Positions 8,056 through 16,646 of a DNA stretch of 47,933 nt are shown piece by piece; position 1 is the first letter of the stretch; every line of letters starts with the position of its first letter. The notes under the pieces were generated by a model that did no database searches, was not told the origin of the DNA, and saw nothing but the letters and a program-made list of their open reading frames with translations. The DNA lies in contig JAIPES010000012.1 of the NCBI GenBank assembly GCA_021737045.1, forward strand, positions 1-47,933. The letters run 5' to 3'. The position numbers and the translations under genes were made by a program. The stretch comes from Desulfobacteraceae bacterium. GTDB lineage: Bacteria; Desulfobacterota; Desulfobacteria; Desulfobacterales; Desulfosalsimonadaceae.

Positions 8056-8616
8056 TTATTTTTTCTCTGCTCCAGGATCATCACCGGTGTGTGGATTTTC
8101 CTCTCCGGTCTGGATTTCATCCGGAGCCGGCAGATCCTTTAAATCCTTTAGATCAAAGGTTTCCAAGAATTTTTTGGTGGTGCCGTAGAGCAGGGGGCGG
8201 CCCGGAATCTCCTTTCGGCCCAGAATGCGAATGAGTTTTTTCTCCAGCAGAAAACGCAGGGTGCCCCCGGAATTGACCCCCCGGATGTGTTCCACGTCAC
8301 TTCGCAGCACTGGTTGGTGATAGGCCACAATGGCAAGGGTTTCCAGGGCGGCCCGGCTCAGGCGCACAGGCTGGGGAGCCAGCAGTTTTTCCACCCATTG
8401 CCGGTGCTCCGGGCGGGTGCGGAACTGAAAACCGCCTGCCACCTCGTGGAGGGCAAAGCCCCCGTCTCGCTCCTGGTGCTCCCGGACAAGGCTTTGCAGG
8501 GCGTCTTTGATTTCAGCGGCATCGGCATAAACAATGAGTTCACGGATCCGTTCTGTGGACAGGGGCGATGGCGAGGCAAACAAAAGGGCTTCAATAATGT
8601 TTTTCAGATCTTTCAT
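8056..8616 (-). CDS. scpB: Segregation and condensation protein B
   Basis: A 186-residue protein of the ScpB family, a winged-helix partner of ScpA and the SMC ATPase in the bacterial condensin that organises and segregates chromosomes. Recognisable parts are the N-terminal IIEALLFASPSPLS, the central ALETLAIVAYHQPVLRSDVE and HIRGVNSGGTLRFLLEKKLI, and GRKEIPGRPLLYGTT, all conserved in the family. The start at 8616 follows GGCGG; an upstream frame extension overlaps scpA and is not plausible. It lies 10 bases after scpA. The C-terminal tail (about residue 165 on) is acidic and variable, as is usual. Confidence 0.93.
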   Translation of the reverse strand: MKDLKNIIEALLFASPSPLSTERIRELIVYADAAEIKDALQSLVREHQERDGGFALHEVAGGFQFRTRPEHRQWVEKLLAPQPVRLSRAALETLAIVAYHQPVLRSDVEHIRGVNSGGTLRFLLEKKLIRILGRKEIPGRPLLYGTTKKFLETFDLKDLKDLPAPDEIQTGEENPHTGDDPGAEKK

Positions 8617-8626
8617 GGTCCGCCTT

Positions 8627-9343
8627 TCATCTGGAAAACAGCTTGAGTCCGCCGGCGGTTTCCTCCTGGGTGATACCCACGAGATTGAGCCGCACCACCT
8701 CCAGGATGGCCAGAAATGTTGCAATGATTTCCCCTTTGTCGGCGCATTTGGCCGCCAGATCGGAGAATGTCACGCTTTTTTGGGTTTCCAGCAGATCCAG
8801 AATATTGGTCATTTTTTCTTTCACGGAAATTTTTTCCGGGGTTATGGAAAAATCCGGGTCTCCGGCCATCTGTTCTGACAATGCCTGGTAGGCCCCAAGC
8901 AGGTCATACAGGCTGGCTTCCACCGGCATGTGTTCGGCATTGCCGTCATGGATCAGGGGTTCGGCGGGCCGGGCAAACACATGCTCGCCCAGGATGTTGC
9001 GCTCTGCCAGCTTTCCGGCCACGGATTTGATGCGCATGTATTCGGCCAGGGGGCCGGCAATGGCATCCCTTGGATCCTCGGATTCCTCCTGGTCGGATTC
9101 CTGCGCCGGCAGCAGCATTCGGGACTTGATCTGGGCCAGGGTGGCGGCCATGACCAGAAAGTCGGCGGCCACATCGATTTCCATGTCCTGCATCCACCGG
9201 ATATAGGACAGAAACTGGTCCGTGATCAGGGCGATGGGAATGTCATAGATGTCCACCTGGTTTTTTTTGATCAGGTGGACCAGCAGGTCCATGGGCCCTT
9301 CAAAAACGTTTTCCAGCCTGACCTGGTATCCGGTGTTTGTCAT
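8627..9343 (-). CDS. scpA: Segregation and condensation protein A
   Basis: A 238-residue kleisin that bridges the two heads of the SMC dimer. The N-terminal YQVRLENVFEGPMDLLVHLI, with ADFLVMAATLAQIKSRMLLP and the C-terminal winged-helix end (TFLAILEVVRLNLVGITQE), identifies the family. I chose the start at 9343, after GGCGGG; the longer frame to 9628 would lie inside trpS and encodes Arg/Gly-rich nonsense. It sits 11 bases after trpS and 10 bases before scpB, in one operon. Confidence 0.94.
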   Translation of the reverse strand: MTNTGYQVRLENVFEGPMDLLVHLIKKNQVDIYDIPIALITDQFLSYIRWMQDMEIDVAADFLVMAATLAQIKSRMLLPAQESDQEESEDPRDAIAGPLAEYMRIKSVAGKLAERNILGEHVFARPAEPLIHDGNAEHMPVEASLYDLLGAYQALSEQMAGDPDFSITPEKISVKEKMTNILDLLETQKSVTFSDLAAKCADKGEIIATFLAILEVVRLNLVGITQEETAGGLKLFSR

Positions 9344-9354
9344 GGACCCGCCGA

Positions 9355-10341
9355 TCAGATTCGTACCGCGTCTCTGACCTCGGCAAGGGTTTTTGCCGCC
9401 ACCTGCCGGGCCTTGTCTGAACCTTCGGCCATGACCTGTTCCACCTGGTCGGTGTGGTTTTTGTAATACTCGATCTTGTCCCGGATCGGGGACAGGTATG
9501 CCACCAGGTGTTCGGCCATTTTCTTTTTGCATTCCACGCAGCCGATTTTTGCGCTGCGGCAGTCCGGGTCCACCTGGGCCACAAGATCTGCCGGCGAATA
9601 GAGCTGATGGAAGGTAAACACGTTGCACACAGACGGGTCTCCCGGGTCTGTTCGCTTGATCCGCTGGGGGTCGGTGATCATCTGGCTGACTTTTTTTCTG
9701 ATCTGTTCAGGGGAATCAGACAGGAAAATGGCATTGTTGTAGCTTTTGCTCATCTTGCGCCGGTCAGTGCCCAAAATCTTGCTGATTTCCGTTAAAATGG
9801 TGTCAGGCTCCGGAAACACCCGGCCGTAGAGATGGTTGAATCGTCTGGCGATCTCCCGGGTCAGCTCGATGTGCGGTGCCTGGTCAATGCCCACGGGTAC
9901 GCCCTCGGCCTTGTAGATAATAATGTCTGCGGCCTGGAGCACCGGATAGCCCAGAAATCCGAACGTGGAGAGATCCTTGTTTTGCAGGGCGTCAATCTGT
10001 TCCTTGTAGGTGGGGTTTCGCTCCAGCCAGGGAACCGGGGTGATCATGGACAGGAGCAGAAAAAGCTCTGCATGCTCCCTGATCCGGGATTGCACGAACA
10101 ATACGCTCTTTTCCGGGTCCAGGCCCGCGGCCAGCCAGTCAATCATCATGTTTCGGGTGTATTTTTTGATATTGCCCGGGTTTTCATAGTCGCTTGTCAG
10201 CGCATGCCAGTCGGCAATAAAAAAGAAGCAGTCATAATCGGGCTGCAAGTTGATCCAGTTCTGCAGGGCCCCGTGCAGGTTGCCCAGATGCAGGGCGCCG
10301 GTTGGGCGCATCCCGCTGACAATTCGTTTTTTTCCCGTCAT
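9355..10341 (-). CDS. trpS: Tryptophanyl-tRNA synthetase
   Basis: A 328-residue class I aminoacyl-tRNA synthetase that charges tRNA-Trp in the cytoplasm. The ATP-binding HIGH-like signature is HLGN (residues 18-21) after SGMRPTG, and KMSKS is at about 195-199. Tryptophan-site elements such as GVPVGIDQAPHIELTREIARRF are present. The length is normal for the bacterial enzyme. GGAG precedes the ATG. It heads the trpS-scpA-scpB run, a common gene order in this phylum. Confidence 0.96.
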   Translation of the reverse strand: MTGKKRIVSGMRPTGALHLGNLHGALQNWINLQPDYDCFFFIADWHALTSDYENPGNIKKYTRNMMIDWLAAGLDPEKSVLFVQSRIREHAELFLLLSMITPVPWLERNPTYKEQIDALQNKDLSTFGFLGYPVLQAADIIIYKAEGVPVGIDQAPHIELTREIARRFNHLYGRVFPEPDTILTEISKILGTDRRKMSKSYNNAIFLSDSPEQIRKKVSQMITDPQRIKRTDPGDPSVCNVFTFHQLYSPADLVAQVDPDCRSAKIGCVECKKKMAEHLVAYLSPIRDKIEYYKNHTDQVEQVMAEGSDKARQVAAKTLAEVRDAVRI

Positions 10342-10395
10342 GTGCTTGTTCTCCGTATGGTGTTGCCTGTACTTGCCATATAAAAGTTCACGAAA

Positions 10396-11034
10396 TCAGC
10401 CGCCGGTAAAAAAGCGCACCAGAGGATAGATCACCGCTGTAATGAGAAAATCAAGGGACCGGGTCATCAGCAGCACCAGCAGAATCAGGACGCCGAATGT
10501 GCCGATTTGTTCGTATTTCTGCCGGGCCCCAGGGGGCAACAGGGCCGACAGGATGTGACTGCCGTCTAAGGGCGGAATCGGCAGAAGATTAAACACCCCG
10601 AGCACCACGCTGATAACGCAGAAGCCGTAAATCAGCCTTGCGGCCAGCAAAAAAATCGTTGAATCTGCTGCAAACGGAGCAATGATCTGGTAGACAAGAC
10701 CTGCTGCCAGCGCGCACGCAAAATTCACCCCCACCCCGGCTGCGGAAACCACAATGGTACCCAGTTTGGGATCCCGCAGATTGCGAAAATTCACCGGAAC
10801 CGGCTTGGCGTATCCGAATATGGCCGGTGATCCGGAAAAAATCAGCAAACCCGGTAAAATCAGCGACCCGAACGGATCCAGGTGCCGTACCGGGTTGAGA
10901 CTGAGCCGGCCGGCAAGTTTGGCCGTGGGATCGCCAAACATCCATGCCGCATAACCGTGGGCGACCTCGTGAAGGGTGACGGCCATGAGCAGCGGGATGA
11001 TCAGTATTAATGCCTGTATAATTTTTTCTTCCAC
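10396..11034 (-). CDS. Site-2 protease family (M50) membrane metalloprotease
   Basis: A short integral membrane protein of the M50/Rip family, which cuts proteins within the membrane or performs related peptidase work. The zinc motif HEVAHG lies in the first helix, and the third zinc ligand motif LLPIPPLDGSH lies near residue 155; four or five helices are visible. I prefer the GTG at 11034 (212 residues, AGGGA 6 bases upstream) because the family normally begins just before this first helix. An ATG at 11118 would add 28 hydrophilic residues and overlap the preceding gene. It has no PDZ domain, so it belongs to the minimal subgroup. Its substrate is unknown. Confidence 0.85.
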   Translation of the reverse strand: MEEKIIQALILIIPLLMAVTLHEVAHGYAAWMFGDPTAKLAGRLSLNPVRHLDPFGSLILPGLLIFSGSPAIFGYAKPVPVNFRNLRDPKLGTIVVSAAGVGVNFACALAAGLVYQIIAPFAADSTIFLLAARLIYGFCVISVVLGVFNLLPIPPLDGSHILSALLPPGARQKYEQIGTFGVLILLVLLMTRSLDFLITAVIYPLVRFFTGG

Positions 11035-11095
11035 TCCGGGTCCCTGTTTGTTTTTGGCGGGTAAGTCCGCCGGTGCCCGGCCCGGAAAAACCGGC

Positions 11096-13786
11096 TTACC
11101 CGGCGGTTTCCCGGCCATCAATCAGGCGGCGGGCAAGTTCCAGTTCGTCCTGCCGGGTTTGGAGCCGGCCGTCGAGCTTTTCCCGCAGCAGCGTCCGTAG
11201 AATCCGGCCGAACAAAGGCGAGGGCGAAAGCCCCATTTTCTGCAAATCCCTACCCTTAACCGAAATCCGGACATCTTTCAAGTCTGTGACGTAAAAAGAA
11301 ATGGCACGGCGCACATCATCCCGGCTGGTCACGGCCATCATGTAGAGGATCAGTTCCATGCGCAGCCCGTTTAATTTTTCGTAGAGCCGGCTGTTTTGAT
11401 CCGGCAGTTCCTGGCTGAGCCGGTACAGGCAGGTTTCGGCTTCGGCCCGCTCCTGGATGAAAATTTTTTCATGCCTGGGGGCCAGTTCAAAATGCCGGCA
11501 GATGGCCAGGGCCTTTTCCTGGTCGGCATGCCGGGTCAGAACCAGAAAGTAGACGATCCACTGGCGGCATTCTTCCTGTCTGTAGAGCAGGACATACCAG
11601 GAGAGCACGTTTCGGGCCGAATCCAGCATTTGCCGGAGGGGTTTGTTCATCCGGATGGAGGGATCGATGACTTTGAGCAGATCGAAATCCTCCAGGCGAA
11701 CCAGGGCCGGGATCGGATTTTGCTCTTCCAGGATGTGGCGGAGTTCGGAAAACACTCTGCGGCCGGATAAGCGCTTGAAAAAATCCATTTTCACCGCATT
11801 TTGAATCAGTCCGGCGGTAAGCTTGCCAATGGAGAAGTCAAAGCGCTTTTCAAACCGAATGGCCCGAAAAACCCGGGTGGGGTCTTCCACAAAGCTCAAA
11901 TTGTGAAGGATGCGGATGGCCTTTTCCTTCATGTCCCGCATGCCCCCGAAAAAGTCAATGAGCCGGCCGAATTTGTCCGGGTTGAGAAAAATGGCCAGGG
12001 TATTGATGGTAAAATCCCTTCGGAACAAATCCAGCTTGATGGAGCTCATTTCCACTGTGGGAAGGGCGGCCGGAAATTTGTAGTATTCCATCCGGGCCGA
12101 GGCCACGTCGATTTTAAAGCCGTCTGCAAAAATGATCACAGCGGTGCCGAACTTATCATATGCGTTTACCCGTGCGCCTGCCTTTCTGGCAAAGGCCCTG
12201 GCAAACTCGATGCCGTTTCCTTCAATGACAATGTCGATATCCTCATTGTGCCGGTACAAAAACAGGTCGCGCACAAAGCCGCCCACCACGTATGCGGAAA
12301 ATCCATGGGCGTCTGCCACCCGCCCGATACGCCGGAGCATGTCGAGGATATCGTCGTTGAGCCGTTCCCTGAGAAATCCGGAGACGCTTTTGGTCTTGGG
12401 CTGGCGGGATTCAGCCGGGGGTTCGGCGGAATGGCCGGCCTGCTGCTCCTGCTGGTTATGATAAATCAGGGTGTTGAGCAGATCCGTGCGTGTGATGGCG
12501 CCGATTGCATGCCCGTTGTCCACCACCGGCAGTATTCGCTGCTTGTTTTCGATGATTTTTTCCTGGACTTCGGAAATGTCGGCATCAGGGGCCACCACGG
12601 CAAATTCCGTTGTCATGTACTCTTTGATGGGGATTTCGTCAAGGTGGTGGTACAGCGCTTTTTCAATCACTTGCCGGGTGATAAACCCGGCCAGGGCCTG
12701 TTTTCTGTCTTCCGGTCCCAGCACCAGAAGCGCGTTGATATTGTATTGCGACAGCAGTTGACGGGCCTTTTCGCAGGAGATGTCGTGCGGTGCGGTAATG
12801 GCGGGAGTCGACATAATGTCTTTTGCCTGTTGGGTGGACCGGACATGGGTTTTTAACAGGTCAATGATCCGGTTTTCCACCTGCGCCAGGGTTTTGTTTT
12901 TTATGGAGGCGGCTGCGGCAAAGCTGTGTCCCCCGCCGCCGATTTCCCGGATGATGGCGCCAACGTCAACATCCGGGGTCCGGCTGCGGGCGGCGATATA
13001 GATTTTGTTTTTCATCAGCGCAACGGCAAAAACCGCGCTGAGATTTTCAATGCGGAGCATCTTCTGGACCAGAAAGGCCAGGTCGTGAATGTATTCGTCC
13101 CTGGAAACCGTTGTGATCACGACATCCTTGCCGTTGATCGGGTAGTGGGTGGCCGCCCGGAACATGTCGTTTAACAGGGCGATCTGTTCGGAATCCATCT
13201 CCTTTGCAATCAGGTCGGATATGGTTGTCAGGCTGGCGCCTTTGCCGAGCAGAAATGCGGCTGCCGTGAAATCATCCCGGGTGGTGGAGGGATAGGTAAA
13301 TGCCCCGGTGTCCTCATAGATGCCAAGGCACATCACGGTTGCTTCATCCGGGCTGATGCCGATATTCTTTTCGCGGATCAAATCAACGAGCATGGTGACA
13401 TTGGCGCCGGTGGACCTGTGGATCTCAAAGTCGGCCCGGATATCGTTTTCCAGCTGGGGATGATGATCATATACATGGATTTCAATGCCTGGGCGGTTGA
13501 GCAGTTCTTCAAGCTCGCCGATGCGGCCGGCCTGCTTGGTGTCCACAATCACCAGCCGGCCCACCTGTGCCGGCTGGATTTGCCGGTAATCGGCCATTTG
13601 AAACAAGTAGGCCATGGTGCTGACAAAGAAATTTTTCATGTTTTTTTCATGAAACCCCGGAAATACCACCACCGAGTCCGGATACAGCTTCTGTGCGGCC
13701 AGCATGGATGCCACGGCATCAAAATCGGCATTGGTGTGAGTGGTAATCAGGGTGAGCAGATCGGATCGGTTCTCTGTATTTGTCAC
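11096..13786 (-). CDS. DHH phosphoesterase-CBS-tRNA nucleotidyltransferase fusion (CCA-adding/poly(A) polymerase family)
   Basis: An 896-residue three-part protein. Residues 1 to about 310 are a DHH/DHHA1 phosphoesterase with HTNADFDA, VIVDTK and YDHHPQ, and the DHHA1 motif GGGGHSFAAAASI. Two CBS domains follow at about 315-435 (IMSTPAITAPHD, EYMTTEFAVVAPD), which usually sense adenine nucleotides. The C-terminal part is a class II nucleotidyltransferase with GGFVRDLF and the catalytic DIDIV near residue 500-520, FTINTLAI, and the DPTRVFRAIRFEKRF helix. The fusion is known from Aquificae and Desulfobacterota. Its activity is CCA addition, A addition or RNA 3'-end trimming and repair; which of these cannot be settled here. 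It starts at a GTG preceded by AGGTAAC. Confidence 0.9.
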   Translation of the reverse strand: MTNTENRSDLLTLITTHTNADFDAVASMLAAQKLYPDSVVVFPGFHEKNMKNFFVSTMAYLFQMADYRQIQPAQVGRLVIVDTKQAGRIGELEELLNRPGIEIHVYDHHPQLENDIRADFEIHRSTGANVTMLVDLIREKNIGISPDEATVMCLGIYEDTGAFTYPSTTRDDFTAAAFLLGKGASLTTISDLIAKEMDSEQIALLNDMFRAATHYPINGKDVVITTVSRDEYIHDLAFLVQKMLRIENLSAVFAVALMKNKIYIAARSRTPDVDVGAIIREIGGGGHSFAAAASIKNKTLAQVENRIIDLLKTHVRSTQQAKDIMSTPAITAPHDISCEKARQLLSQYNINALLVLGPEDRKQALAGFITRQVIEKALYHHLDEIPIKEYMTTEFAVVAPDADISEVQEKIIENKQRILPVVDNGHAIGAITRTDLLNTLIYHNQQEQQAGHSAEPPAESRQPKTKSVSGFLRERLNDDILDMLRRIGRVADAHGFSAYVVGGFVRDLFLYRHNEDIDIVIEGNGIEFARAFARKAGARVNAYDKFGTAVIIFADGFKIDVASARMEYYKFPAALPTVEMSSIKLDLFRRDFTINTLAIFLNPDKFGRLIDFFGGMRDMKEKAIRILHNLSFVEDPTRVFRAIRFEKRFDFSIGKLTAGLIQNAVKMDFFKRLSGRRVFSELRHILEEQNPIPALVRLEDFDLLKVIDPSIRMNKPLRQMLDSARNVLSWYVLLYRQEECRQWIVYFLVLTRHADQEKALAICRHFELAPRHEKIFIQERAEAETCLYRLSQELPDQNSRLYEKLNGLRMELILYMMAVTSRDDVRRAISFYVTDLKDVRISVKGRDLQKMGLSPSPLFGRILRTLLREKLDGRLQTRQDELELARRLIDGRETAG

Positions 13787-13987
13787 GTTACCTGCCTGTA
13801 TCCAAGACAGCGGCCAATTGCCGCAGATTGATATAAATGTTTGTTTTTTAGTCTTTATTATGATAATCCCTGTTTTTCAACCGTAAAAGTAAAATTGGCG
13901 TATTCTGCCACAAGGGTGATTCAGCGTCAGGCTTACCTGAGTAAAATGAGACATATTTCCTGAACCAAGCAGTCAAGGGGGAAACAC

Positions 13988-15196
13988 ATGCCTGTTTTTC
14001 AATGGGAGGGCAAGGACCGCAACAATCAGGTCCGCAAAGGGGAGATCGAGGCAGCCACTGAACAGGAAGTCCGGACAGTGCTGGGAAGGCAGCGCATTGT
14101 GCCGACAAAGGTGAAAAAAAAGCCCAAAGATCTTTTGGAAAACATCTCTTTTTTCCAGCCCAAGGTCAAGCAGCAGGATATCATCATTTTCTGCCGTCAG
14201 TTTTCCACCATGATCGATGCCGGCCTGCCCATTATCCAGTGCCTGGACATCCTTCAGTCCCAGCAGGAAAATCCGACATTTAAAAAAATGTTAAAAGATA
14301 TCAAGGAGTCGGTTGAAGGTGGGCAGACTCTGGCCGATTCCCTGAAAAAGTATCCCAATCACTTTGACTCTTTGTTTGTCAACATGGTGGCCGCAGGCGA
14401 GGCCGGCGGTATTCTGGATGTGATTTTGCGGCGGCTGTCGGTTTACATGGAAAAGGCCGCCCGCCTCAAGGCCCAGGTCAAGGGGGCCATGACATACCCG
14501 ATTGTTACCCTGATTATCGCCGTTTTGGTGGTGGCCGTGATTCTGGTGTTTGTGATTCCCGTGTTTGAGGAAATGTTTTCCAGTTTCGGCCAGGGTCTGC
14601 CCGCACCCACTCAGGTGGTCATCGCAATGAGCGAATTTGTCCAAAGCAAGATCTGGTGGATCATCGGCGGGCTTGTGCTGGTGATATTCGCCTTCCGGCG
14701 TTTTTATAAAACCGAGAAAGGCCGGGCCATGATCGATGAGTTGACCCTGCGCCTTCCGGTGGTGGGTATTTTGATTCGGAAAGTGGCAGTGGCCAAGTTT
14801 ACCCGGACCATGGGGACCATGCTGGCCAGTGGCGTGGGCATTCTGGAAGCCCTGGACATCGTGGCCAAGACTGCGGGCAACAAAAGCATTGAAACCGCTG
14901 TTTACAAAGTCCGCACCGGCATTGCCGAAGGACAGACCATTGCCGACCCCCTGGCTGAAACCGGGGTGTTTCCGCCCATGGTCTGCCAGATGATCGCAGT
15001 GGGGGAATCCACGGGTGCAATTGACTCCATGATGGAGAAAATTGCCGATTTTTATGAAGAGGAGGTGGATCAGGCAGTTGAGAACCTCACCTCAATGATT
15101 GAGCCTTTTATGCTCGTGTTTCTCGGTGTTGTGATCGGCGGGCTGGTGATATCCATGTACCTGCCCATATTCAAGATGGCAGGCGGGGTCGCCTGA
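13988..15196 (+). CDS. pilC: Type IV pilus / type II secretion inner-membrane platform protein (PilC/GspF family)
   Basis: A 402-residue polytopic protein with two tandem T2SSF domains. The N-terminal FQWEGKDRNNQVRKGEIEA and IIFCRQFSTMIDAGLPI, then VNMVAAGEAGGILDVIL and, in the second copy, MICQ-like VCQMIAVGESTGAID, are family hallmarks. Three helices are visible (about 170-195, 220-240, 375-397). It forms the base on which the assembly ATPases act. A good AAGGGGG site precedes the ATG. Immediately upstream is a small palindrome (13927-13940) next to an AT-rich stretch, possibly regulatory. Neither ATPase (PilB/PilT) nor pilin is in the window, so T2SS GspF remains an alternative. Confidence 0.9.
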   Translation: MPVFQWEGKDRNNQVRKGEIEAATEQEVRTVLGRQRIVPTKVKKKPKDLLENISFFQPKVKQQDIIIFCRQFSTMIDAGLPIIQCLDILQSQQENPTFKKMLKDIKESVEGGQTLADSLKKYPNHFDSLFVNMVAAGEAGGILDVILRRLSVYMEKAARLKAQVKGAMTYPIVTLIIAVLVVAVILVFVIPVFEEMFSSFGQGLPAPTQVVIAMSEFVQSKIWWIIGGLVLVIFAFRRFYKTEKGRAMIDELTLRLPVVGILIRKVAVAKFTRTMGTMLASGVGILEALDIVAKTAGNKSIETAVYKVRTGIAEGQTIADPLAETGVFPPMVCQMIAVGESTGAIDSMMEKIADFYEEEVDQAVENLTSMIEPFMLVFLGVVIGGLVISMYLPIFKMAGGVA

Positions 15197-15202
15197 TTAT
15201 CC

Positions 15203-16543
15203 ATGACCGTAGACACAGCCCGTCGCACCAAGCCGGAACAGGACCTGTACCGCAAGCTCAAATGGCTGATTTTCTTCCGGGGCCTGTTTGCGCTGGTGAT
15301 GCTGGGATCGGCATTTGCCGCAGCCGCCAGGCCGGCGATGCACCTCGGCATGGCGGCCGGGTCCCTGGGTTGGCTCATGCTGCTCGGCATCGGGCTGTTG
15401 CTGTTTTCTGCAGGCTATCTCCTGGTCTTGCCCCGGATCAGAAGCCTGGTCTTGTTTGCCTACCTCCAGATAGCCGCAGACACGGTTGCGGTCAGTCTGA
15501 TCATATTGATCACGGGCGGGTTTTCAAGCATTTTTGCGTTTATGTATCTGGTGGTCATTGTTTATGCCACCATGGTTATCTACCGCCGCGGCGGGATGGT
15601 GACGGCCACGCTTTGCGCCATCCAGTACGGGATTCTCATTGACCTTGAGTACTACGGTCTGCTCCGCCCCCTGGGCGATGATGCCCAGTTTCTGATTGAC
15701 AATTATGACTGGCCTTATGTGATCTACAAGCTGCTGTTTACCATTGCAGCCTGTTACGCCGTGGCCTTTTTGAGCGGATTTCTCTCTGAGCAGGAAAAAA
15801 CAGCCAAGCGGGATCTGTGGGCCATGGAAGACCAAATGAAACGGGTGGAGCGCCTTGCCGCGGTGGGGGAAATGGCCGCCGGCCTGGCTCACGAGATCAA
15901 AAATCCCCTGGCCTCCCTGAGCGGTTCGATTCAGCTGCTGCGCGATCAGCTCCCTTATGACCCGTCTCAGGAGCGGCTTATGCAGATTGCGCTGCGGGAA
16001 GCCGACCGGCTTTCGGCACTGGTTACCAATTTTTTGATGTTTTCCCGGCCAGGGCCGGGAAAGGCGGAAGTCATTGATCTGGATCGGGCCGTCTCCGAAA
16101 TCGCCACCCTGTTTAAGTCCAATCCCGGCCACAGAGCCCGCATTGACGTGCGTACGGATTTGTCAAAAGACCTGTTTGTGCGCATAGATCCGGAGCACTT
16201 CAAGCAGGTGGTTTGGAATCTGCTCAATAATGCCGCAGAATCCATCGAGGACCGCGGGGTGATCGCAATCCGGCTCTACCCTTGCCGGAAGAATCAGGCC
16301 TGCATTGATATTTCCGATACCGGCAGCGGTATTTCCCCGGACATGCTTGCCCGGGTTTTTGATCCGTTTGTTTCAACCAAATCCCGGGGCACCGGGCTGG
16401 GGTTGTCCATTGTCCAGCAGCTTATCAATGCATACGGGGGGTTGGTAAATATTGAAAGTACCCCTGGTGCCGGTACTGCTGTGACCCTTCGCCTTCCGAC
16501 GCATCAGCCGGCAGGCCCGGCCCGGGGGGCGGCTGCAGGCTGA
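15203..16543 (+). CDS. pilS: PilS-like sensor histidine kinase
   Basis: A 446-residue membrane sensor kinase starting 6 bases after pilC. Residues about 20-200 hold six transmembrane segments as in PilS, then a short coiled linker, the H-box GEMAAGLAHEIKNPLASLSG (phosphorylated His), the N-box NLLNNAAESI, and G boxes DTGSGI and GTGLGLSIV. No PAS domain is evident. Known PilS proteins, with the response regulator PilR, control pilin transcription through sigma-54. No response regulator gene follows here (lysS is next), so the partner must be encoded elsewhere. The pairing with pilC supports the pilus assignment. Confidence 0.85.
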   Translation: MTVDTARRTKPEQDLYRKLKWLIFFRGLFALVMLGSAFAAAARPAMHLGMAAGSLGWLMLLGIGLLLFSAGYLLVLPRIRSLVLFAYLQIAADTVAVSLIILITGGFSSIFAFMYLVVIVYATMVIYRRGGMVTATLCAIQYGILIDLEYYGLLRPLGDDAQFLIDNYDWPYVIYKLLFTIAACYAVAFLSGFLSEQEKTAKRDLWAMEDQMKRVERLAAVGEMAAGLAHEIKNPLASLSGSIQLLRDQLPYDPSQERLMQIALREADRLSALVTNFLMFSRPGPGKAEVIDLDRAVSEIATLFKSNPGHRARIDVRTDLSKDLFVRIDPEHFKQVVWNLLNNAAESIEDRGVIAIRLYPCRKNQACIDISDTGSGISPDMLARVFDPFVSTKSRGTGLGLSIVQQLINAYGGLVNIESTPGAGTAVTLRLPTHQPAGPARGAAAG

Positions 16544-16584
16544 CCGGCGGTCGCCTCAGCTTTGTGCCGCGCCCGGCAAAACCC

Positions 16585-16613
16585 TTGACACCAATTGGTA
16601 AATGGGATAGCAA
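16585..16613 (+). promoter_or_regulatory. Candidate promoter of the lysS-envelope operon
   Basis: A perfect -35 TTGACA (16585-16590) with a 17-bp spacer and a weak -10 TAGCAA (16608-16613), 33 bases before the lysS start codon. The weak -10 makes this tentative. Confidence 0.4.
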
Positions 16614-16646
16614 GCCCCTTAATCATTTAAATAAACGGGAGCATTC

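Noticed and set aside
11801-12856. A 351-residue plus-strand open frame
   Set aside because: It lies antisense inside the CBS/nucleotidyltransferase fusion, whose catalytic motifs show which strand codes.
13850-13987. Sigma-54 promoter for pilC
   Set aside because: A TGGC...TGC stretch is present, but the GG to GC spacing is 8 rather than 10 bases.
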